A DNA stretch of 9,663 nt from Acidobacteriota bacterium (GTDB taxonomy: Bacteria; Acidobacteriota; Terriglobia; UBA7540), in contig PLWR01000470.1 in NCBI GenBank assembly GCA_003165615.1, forward strand, positions 264-9,926, in the 5' to 3' direction. Below, in pieces: positions 6,158 through 9,663 of the stretch (its first letter is position 1; each line of letters begins with the position of its first letter). The position numbers and the translations under genes were made by a program. The notes beneath the pieces are model-generated. The model was not told the origin of the DNA, did no database searches, and saw only the letters and a list, made by a program, of their open reading frames with translations.

Positions 6158-6222
6158 TTTATACCCTGGTGTAATTCGGGTGTCAGCCCAGTACCGCTCA
6201 CACGTTTGTTCGAAATTGCTCA
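6158..6222 (-). promoter_or_regulatory. TGAGC-module promoter, copy B
   Basis: Read on the minus strand: TGAGCA (6222-6217), 16 nt, TGAGCG (6200-6195), 8 nt, -35 CTGACA (6186-6181), 17-nt spacer, -10 TATAAA (6163-6158). This is the closest of the three to the sigma70 consensus, with one mismatch in each hexamer. Downstream the sequence CAGTGTGC is shared with copy A. It lies between the divergent secreted-protein gene (minus) and LysE-family gene (plus) and points at the former. Confidence 0.65.
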
Positions 6223-6311
6223 TCTCAGCTAATTCAAGGGAATCAGCCTGGCTTTCTCACCACGCATGGGCGCGTTTAGAGCCTGCCGGTTGGGGTCGGC
6301 GGGGGATCACG

Positions 6312-6521
6312 GGGGGCCTTCACTTAAGACCCATTGATGGGGGCCATTTACGGTCGCCGCATCGGTTGCGACAAAGCACCGACGTCGAGCGGCTTGCGCA
6401 GAACTTGGCCTTCCGGCCAATTGGTTTCGAGTGGGTTTTTCAGGGCTCGACGAAGTGCGGGGACGGGCCGTTGTGGAAAAATGCGTTCGAACCACTCCGT
6501 TTTGGGTAACCGGGTGTATAT
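6312..6521 (-). pseudogene. Possible decayed mobile-element remnant
   Basis: On the minus strand a frame is open for 57 codons from a TGA at 6522-6524 to a TAA at 6348-6350, with no start codon. It reads WFERIFPQRPVPALRRALKN, LETNWPEGQVLRKPLDVGAL and so on, a composition that looks protein-like. Just beyond its stop are two direct repeats of GGGGGCC (6312-6318 and 6339-6345, 27 bp apart), like the multiple terminal repeats of some insertion sequences. I cannot name a family, and a chance open frame in GC-rich DNA is possible. The rest of the 6223-6580 gap shows no other gene. Confidence 0.2.
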
Positions 6522-6580
6522 TCATGACTGCCAGAATGGGCGACTGGGATTTGGGGCCTATTCTGCCGGTCCAGTGCAAC

Positions 6581-7264
6581 ATGATTTTTATCTCCGACAT
6601 CCACGTGCTTTCGGCCGCATTTTTTATGGGCCTGGCGTCAGCGGCGCCGATGGGCCCTGTCAATATGCTGGCCATCCGCCGCGGCCTGGTCGGTGGTTGG
6701 CGTCATACCATGGCTTGCGGAATCGGCTCCGTCACCGGTGAGTTAACCCTGTTTTGCCTGGTCCTCCTCGGCGGTCATTATCTTCTTTCCGACCTGTCCA
6801 ACCCGACTCTCCGCACCGTCCTGGCGGCCATCGGCCTCGTCGTCCTGCTTCCGCTGGGAATATACTTCCTTGTCCGCGCCGTCAAGGAACCTTTACGAGC
6901 CTACGCGAGCGCTCGTCAAAAGTGGGACGAAGGCACCGTCCCCGCGCATCTGGCCACCGATTTCTCCGCCAGCGCCGCCCTGACCCTCTTCAATCCCTTA
7001 ACCATGATTTACTGGGTCGGTGTCACATCCAACTGGCTACCCCTGGCGCATTCCATCCTCGGCTCCAAAGCCCCCGCCTGGGGAATCCTGATGGTGGCCG
7101 CAGGCCTGATGACATGGTTCACCACACTGATCATCGTCGTTCGCTTCATCCCCCACCGTGTCGGCCCCACCTTCTTCCGCCTTGTTAATGCCATCCTCGG
7201 CGTCATCCTTCTGGGGTTTGCCGCGTATTGTGTAATAGTGCTGTCGCCCCATTTCTCGCATTGA
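6581..7264 (+). CDS. LysE/RhtB-family exporter
   Basis: A 227-aa inner-membrane transporter of the LysE superfamily, which exports amino acids or similar small metabolites using the proton gradient; the substrate cannot be read from sequence. The N-terminal signature is clear: MGLASAAPMGPVNMLAIRRG in the first helix and loop, then GSVTGE. Six hydrophobic segments fall near residues 5-25, 42-66, 76-100, 127-150, 166-188 and 200-222, with the family motif FNPLTMIYW in the fourth. The frame is open back to 6431, but the family normally begins right before this first helix, so ATG 6581 is chosen. It has no good ribosome-binding site, and ATG 6524 or 6536 remain possible. It is divergent from the 135-aa secreted gene and convergent with the UspA gene. 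Confidence 0.85.
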   Translation: MIFISDIHVLSAAFFMGLASAAPMGPVNMLAIRRGLVGGWRHTMACGIGSVTGELTLFCLVLLGGHYLLSDLSNPTLRTVLAAIGLVVLLPLGIYFLVRAVKEPLRAYASARQKWDEGTVPAHLATDFSASAALTLFNPLTMIYWVGVTSNWLPLAHSILGSKAPAWGILMVAAGLMTWFTTLIIVVRFIPHRVGPTFFRLVNAILGVILLGFAAYCVIVLSPHFSH

Positions 7265-7362
7265 ACCGCAATGCTGCCAGTTCTTTTTGCTCGCCAGAAT
7301 TCTGTTGGATTTGGATTTGGGGGGCATCCACTTTGGGGATGCGCCAGATGTCTGTCGTCAAG

Positions 7363-7437
7363 GTTTGCTTCGGGTCCTGCAGGCTGCACTGCCGGCGGAG
7401 GCGCATCCGGCGCTGCAGCTACAGCGGGGAAGCAAAC
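7363..7437. repeat. Nested inverted repeat between convergent genes
   Basis: Three sets of arms nest around one centre. GTTTGCTTC (7363-7371) pairs with GAAGCAAAC (7429-7437), CTGCAG (7377-7382) with CTGCAG (7413-7418), and GCCGG (7391-7395) with CCGGC (7407-7411). The result is a 75-nt cruciform or RNA hairpin with internal loops. It lies midway in the 251-nt gap between the LysE-family gene and the convergent UspA gene, so a bidirectional transcription barrier is the simplest role. There is no T-tract on either side. I see no gene in 7265-7515. Confidence 0.45.
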
Positions 7438-7515
7438 GCAACAACCAGGATTTGGACGGAGTTTTAGCTGCCGGTCAACGAAGCATAGCGTCATGCAGTG
7501 TATAGCAGCACCGGC

Positions 7516-8019
7516 TTACTCCACGACCCAGGTGGTGAATCCTTTTCCCAGGCGGACGAGTTCGTCGGCTGGATTTGTGTGGAGAAGTTCACGTAGCCAC
7601 GAGAGTGACCGCCGCCCGACGACAACTGTCTTGCAGTCCCGCTCTCGTGCCAGCCTGAGGATCTCTTTGGGCGCATTTCTTTTATCGGTGGGAAAGCAGA
7701 AATGAATTTCGATTTCTGCGCGCGCAAATCCCGCGCGGCGCAAATTCGCGTAGGCAACTTCCAAAGACCCTGACGCCTTTCTCTTCGCTGCGGACGCCCA
7801 GAGGTGCCGGCTGGCGCGTAGACGCGCTTCCAGCCATTCTTCTTTCTCGGGATCCGCAGCGCCGCCGAACTCCATCATCGCCGCCGGTGGAGAGGGCAGC
7901 GTATGCGCCAGACAGACCCGAAAGCCCCGGCGCCCCCCTAAGATCTGGGCTACGTACGCTACCGCTCGCATCGACGCAGGCGAATTATCGACAACGACAA
8001 GCAGTTTGGTAATTGCCAC
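7516..8019 (-). CDS. Universal stress protein (UspA family), atypical
   Basis: A 167-aa cytoplasmic protein with the Usp alpha/beta fold. The first strand is ITKLLVVVDNSPASMRAVAYV, followed by a strand ending LAHTLP, and the C-terminal strand TVVVGRRSLSWLRELLHT leads to the last strand TTWVVE. GTG at 8019 is chosen as start because AGGAG lies 7 nt before it. The longer open frame to 8235 runs into the PRC-barrel gene. In ATP-binding members the glycine loop is GxxGx9G(S/T); here it reads GRRS (135-138) without the second glycine or the later G(S/T), so ATP binding is doubtful. It lies 73 nt after the PRC-barrel gene, same strand, probably one operon led by promoter copy C. Usp proteins promote survival under starvation and stress; the exact target here is unknown. 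Confidence 0.85.
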   Translation of the reverse strand: MAITKLLVVVDNSPASMRAVAYVAQILGGRRGFRVCLAHTLPSPPAAMMEFGGAADPEKEEWLEARLRASRHLWASAAKRKASGSLEVAYANLRRAGFARAEIEIHFCFPTDKRNAPKEILRLARERDCKTVVVGRRSLSWLRELLHTNPADELVRLGKGFTTWVVE

Positions 8020-8092
8020 TCCGATTCTCCTGCCTTGGACGAATTGGGGCGGGATGTCCTCTCTCTTACCCTGACTCCCGCTGCAATCAACC

Positions 8093-8875
8093 TCAGCTCG
8101 ATGCACGGCTATGGGGTGGCTTTGATACGGGCGCCCAATAGGGCGATCGGGCGTAATAGTTATAAAGCCTGTGCTCGTATTCACGGGTGACGGGAACTGA
8201 ATCAACCCACTCCGGGCCGTTCTGGATCGTTTCACGCCTGAGGTCGACGTAGACTTTGGAGTCTGTCCAACTCACCCGGTTAATCCACTGCGGCGATACC
8301 AACACCTTTTTGCCCGGCAACCAGTTTCGTGTATCCACTTCCAGGTATCGAATGGCCCAGGTTTCATCATCGACAATGAAGTCGTTCACATGACCGATTT
8401 CACCATCCACCGCTTCAATGTGGTAACCCGTCACCGCTTCGGTGCTGCGCAGATGGGTATCCGCCACATCCCGTTGCGCCCGGGCTTGTAACTCTTCTGC
8501 CTCCGCCACCGCTTCCCTTTGAACCGCCAATGCGGCCTGATAATTGGGCGCCGCCCAATAGGACGGGTAACCGTAGTACCCCAGGTATGCGGCCTCGTGC
8601 TGCCGCGAGACGGGCTTGTGGGTGTCAATGGGCGGACTGTCCTCGACCTGTTTCTTGGTCAGCGCCACATCGAGAAGCCTTGATTGCCAATCCGCCTGGC
8701 GGAGTGCCAGGGGCGAGACCAGCACCAGCCGGCCACCGAGCCAATCCCCGGCATTCACCACCAGGTAGCGGATGGCCCAGCTCTCATCGTCGAAATAGAA
8801 CTGATCCACGATACCCATGTCCCCATCTAGGGCCCGGATTGTAAAACCCTTTAATTTTGTGACATTTCTCAACAT
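8093..8875 (-). CDS. Double PRC-barrel domain protein
   Basis: A 260-aa soluble protein with two PRC-barrel domains, at about residues 5-75 and 143-215. The repeats are plain by eye: FDDESWAIRYLVV at 28-40 and VDDETWAIRYLEV at 168-180, each followed by W-L-x-G-x-x-V-L-V-S-P. PRC barrels are small beta folds found in the photosynthetic reaction centre H subunit, RimM and many stress-type proteins, where they mediate protein or RNA contacts. The linker holds a Tyr-rich patch (AAYLGYYGYPSYW) and a coiled-coil-like stretch (about 114-138, AVQREAVAEAEELQARAQ). The tail repeats the Tyr/Trp theme (YNYYARSPYWAP). AGGAGGA (8883-8889) sits 7 nt before the ATG. It lies between the broken stress-protein gene and the UspA gene. 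General stress or envelope protection is inferred from context only. Confidence 0.85.
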   Translation of the reverse strand: MLRNVTKLKGFTIRALDGDMGIVDQFYFDDESWAIRYLVVNAGDWLGGRLVLVSPLALRQADWQSRLLDVALTKKQVEDSPPIDTHKPVSRQHEAAYLGYYGYPSYWAAPNYQAALAVQREAVAEAEELQARAQRDVADTHLRSTEAVTGYHIEAVDGEIGHVNDFIVDDETWAIRYLEVDTRNWLPGKKVLVSPQWINRVSWTDSKVYVDLRRETIQNGPEWVDSVPVTREYEHRLYNYYARSPYWAPVSKPPHSRASS

Positions 8876-8914
8876 TGTCTTATCCTCCTTGGCGTTATCT
8901 GGTCTGAAGCAGAT

Positions 8915-9091
8915 TTATCGCGCACCGACCGTGGCGTGTGGCGCGCGTTCAACGGCATGCACTGCAACTTCCACCCGTTGAGTCGTCTGCATAATGTCTT
9001 TCGCCTTGGCGACCTCGTCCGCCGTGCCGTGAGCGCGGACGAGAAATCTGTCCGACTTGATCGCTGCCTCGTATTGGACGACGCTGTCCTT
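8915..9091 (-). pseudogene. 3' remnant of a general-stress-protein-like gene
   Basis: This minus-strand frame encodes 58 residues ending at TAA 8915-8917. They read KDSVVQYEAAIKSDRFLVRA, HGTADEVAKAKDIMQTTQ and a His/Ala tail. The pattern KDSxxxYExAIKxDRFLVxAHGTxxEVxxA is what I remember from the C-terminus of small general-stress proteins in environmental bacteria, often preceded by GIP. Here the codon before KDS is a TGA stop (9092-9094), and no ATG, GTG or TTG with a ribosome-binding site lies in frame. The 5' part is therefore missing or replaced by unrelated sequence that belongs to the CQCGCG ORF. The two frames differ, so simple read-through of one stop would not rescue it. Deletion or a fusion event is inferred; a sequencing error is a weaker alternative. 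Confidence 0.5.
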
Positions 9092-9096
9092 TCAAA

Positions 9097-9330
9097 TCAA
9101 AGCTTTCCCGAATGATCGGAAAAGGCAGGGGGACCATCGGGCCCAGGCGCGCTGCGGGGAGCACGCACCCGCTTATTGCGAGCCCGCACCACTTCTTCGC
9201 GAGCCGCCTTTTCAGCGACTGGCTTCTTGTCAACCACCACTTTCGCCGGGGGTTGCGAACCACAACCACACTGACACCCCGTTTCATGCTCGTTATGCCG
9301 TTCTACCTGTTTTGCAGTTTTTTCAACCAT
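9097..9330 (-). CDS. Small CQCGCG protein, possible metal binder
   Basis: A 77-aa protein of unknown family. It has a charged N-terminus (MVEKTAKQVERHNEHETG), the compact cysteine cluster CQCGCG (19-24) with nearby His12 and His15, and an Ala/Lys/Glu helix (about 31-53, VVVDKKPVAEKAAREEVVRA). The last third (RVRAPRSAPGPDGPPAFSDH) is Pro/Arg-rich and looks unlike the rest. Because the stop lies only 3 nt from the stop codon that interrupts the stress-protein remnant, this tail may be rearranged debris. The start at 9330 is well supported: AGGAGA at 9338-9343, 7 nt upstream. Promoter copy C lies about 100 nt further up, making this the first gene of the stress cluster. Metal or thiol chemistry is suggested only by the cysteines. 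Confidence 0.6.
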   Translation of the reverse strand: MVEKTAKQVERHNEHETGCQCGCGSQPPAKVVVDKKPVAEKAAREEVVRARNKRVRAPRSAPGPDGPPAFSDHSGKL

Positions 9331-9439
9331 CCTGTGTTCTCCTTTTGGGCTTTTCGTTCACCCCTTCCTGTTGGTGCGCTGGTTCATGGTTCCACCCGGC
9401 CCGTTCACAAGGTCGTGGTCACCGGGAACCGCCAATATT

Positions 9440-9504
9440 GTTATACCCTGGCGCATTTGCCGGGGCAGTCCTGTAATGCTCACCGGCCTGGTCAAAACTG
9501 CTCA
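9440..9504 (-). promoter_or_regulatory. TGAGC-module promoter, copy C
   Basis: Read on the minus strand: TGAGCA (9504-9499), 16 nt, TGAGCA (9482-9477), 8 nt, -35 CTGCCC (9468-9463), 17-nt spacer, -10 TATAAC (9445-9440). The -35 is the poorest of the three copies, so this promoter would need an activator most. It begins 12 nt after the ppk2 stop and faces the CQCGCG, PRC-barrel and UspA genes. An imperfect inverted repeat, GGTTCC...CCGG with CCGGGAACC (9388-9430), lies in the leader. Confidence 0.55.
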
Positions 9505-9516
9505 CCAGTTGGCAAG

Positions 9517-9663
9517 TTACTTCACCAGCAGCTTGCGGATTGATTCCAGTTCCTTCCGGCGTTTCGGGGTGGTCTTGGGATAAGACATCTTGAGTTCATT
9601 AAGCGCATCAAGCACAATTTGGGAAATGATGAGACGGCCATTTTCCTTATCATCGGCGGGAAC
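9517..9663 (-). CDS. ppk2: PPK2-family polyphosphate kinase, C-terminal end (partial)
   Basis: The last 48 residues of a protein running off the window edge, from VPADDKENGRLIISQIVLDA to the basic end SYPKTTPKRRKELESIRKLL-VK and a TAA stop. PADxK followed by xxRLxISQIVLDxLxxLxxxYP is what I recall of the C-terminus of PPK2 enzymes (polyphosphate:nucleotide phosphotransferases), where the Asp/Lys contacts phosphate near the lid. These enzymes interconvert polyphosphate and NDP/NTP and are linked to starvation and stress survival. The Walker A and B motifs lie outside the window, so activity cannot be judged and the class (PPK2-I, II or III) is open. It is on the same strand as the stress cluster, but promoter copy C directly behind its stop gives that cluster its own start. 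Confidence 0.7.
   Translation of the reverse strand, partial: VPADDKENGRLIISQIVLDALNELKMSYPKTTPKRRKELESIRKLLVK

Noticed and set aside
6307..6675. 122-codon minus-strand open frame over the LysE upstream region
   Set aside because: Overlaps the start of the LysE-family gene antisense, has no ribosome-binding site, and is Ser/Arg/Pro-rich as frame shadows are.
7363..7437. Integron attC site
   Set aside because: The outer arms are GTTTGCT...AGCAAAC, the reverse order of the RYYYAAC...GTTRRRY core of attC sites.
7271..7705. 144-codon plus-strand open frame
   Set aside because: Crosses the nested hairpin and runs antisense into the UspA gene; no domain seen.
8949..9287. 112-codon minus-strand open frame
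   Set aside because: Third frame across the stress remnant and the CQCGCG gene; composition is non-protein-like and no ribosome-binding site is present.
1..9663. CRISPR array, tRNA or rRNA genes
   Set aside because: No regularly spaced repeats with unique spacers, no tRNA-like arms with CCA/GTTCRA, and no rRNA-like conserved strings were seen.

Overview
The window reads as chromosome of a Gram-negative environmental bacterium of moderately high GC. The best guess is an Acidobacteriota-like soil lineage. That guess rests on the style of the small secreted proteins, the Q-rich protein tail at the left edge, and the mix of PRC-barrel, UspA, PPK2 and tiny stress-type membrane proteins. No rRNA, tRNA, CRISPR array or intact transposase is visible, so the taxonomy is an inference.

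Layout from left to right. (1) 1-86 is the C-terminal tail of a Q-rich protein. It is followed by a 367-nt gene-free stretch with two sets of symmetric repeats, then a 61-aa secreted Lys/Thr-rich protein (454-639) and a clean terminator (691-726). (2) A minus-strand group of tiny genes follows: a 77-aa unknown protein coupled to a Thivi_2564-type membrane protein, and upstream of them a 55-aa DUF3309-like membrane protein. (3) A plus-strand secreted protein of unknown function (2079-2657) is followed by a 155-bp palindromic MITE/REP-like element (2752-2906). (4) A complete bifunctional class A penicillin-binding protein (PBP1B type) lies on the minus strand, with a hairpin-rich leader. (5) A small secreted protein (minus) is divergent from a LysE/RhtB-family exporter (plus); between them are a promoter and what may be decayed mobile DNA. 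(6) A minus-strand stress cluster runs from 9330 to 7516: a CQCGCG protein, the broken 3' end of a general-stress-protein-like gene, a double PRC-barrel protein and a UspA-family protein. (7) The 3' end of a PPK2 polyphosphate kinase gene closes the window.

The most interesting feature is a regulatory module present three times in the same orientation (1887-1951, 6158-6222, 9440-9504). Each copy has a near-sigma70 promoter (-35 CTGxxx, exactly 17 bp, -10 TATAAN) and two TGAGC boxes exactly 22 bp apart, the nearer one always 8 bp upstream of the -35. Each copy precedes a minus-strand gene: the DUF3309-like protein, the 135-aa secreted protein, and the CQCGCG/PRC-barrel/UspA cluster. This suggests a small regulon under one activator that links envelope and stress functions. 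Its regulator is not in the window. The main alternative is that the copies are related remnants of IS ends.
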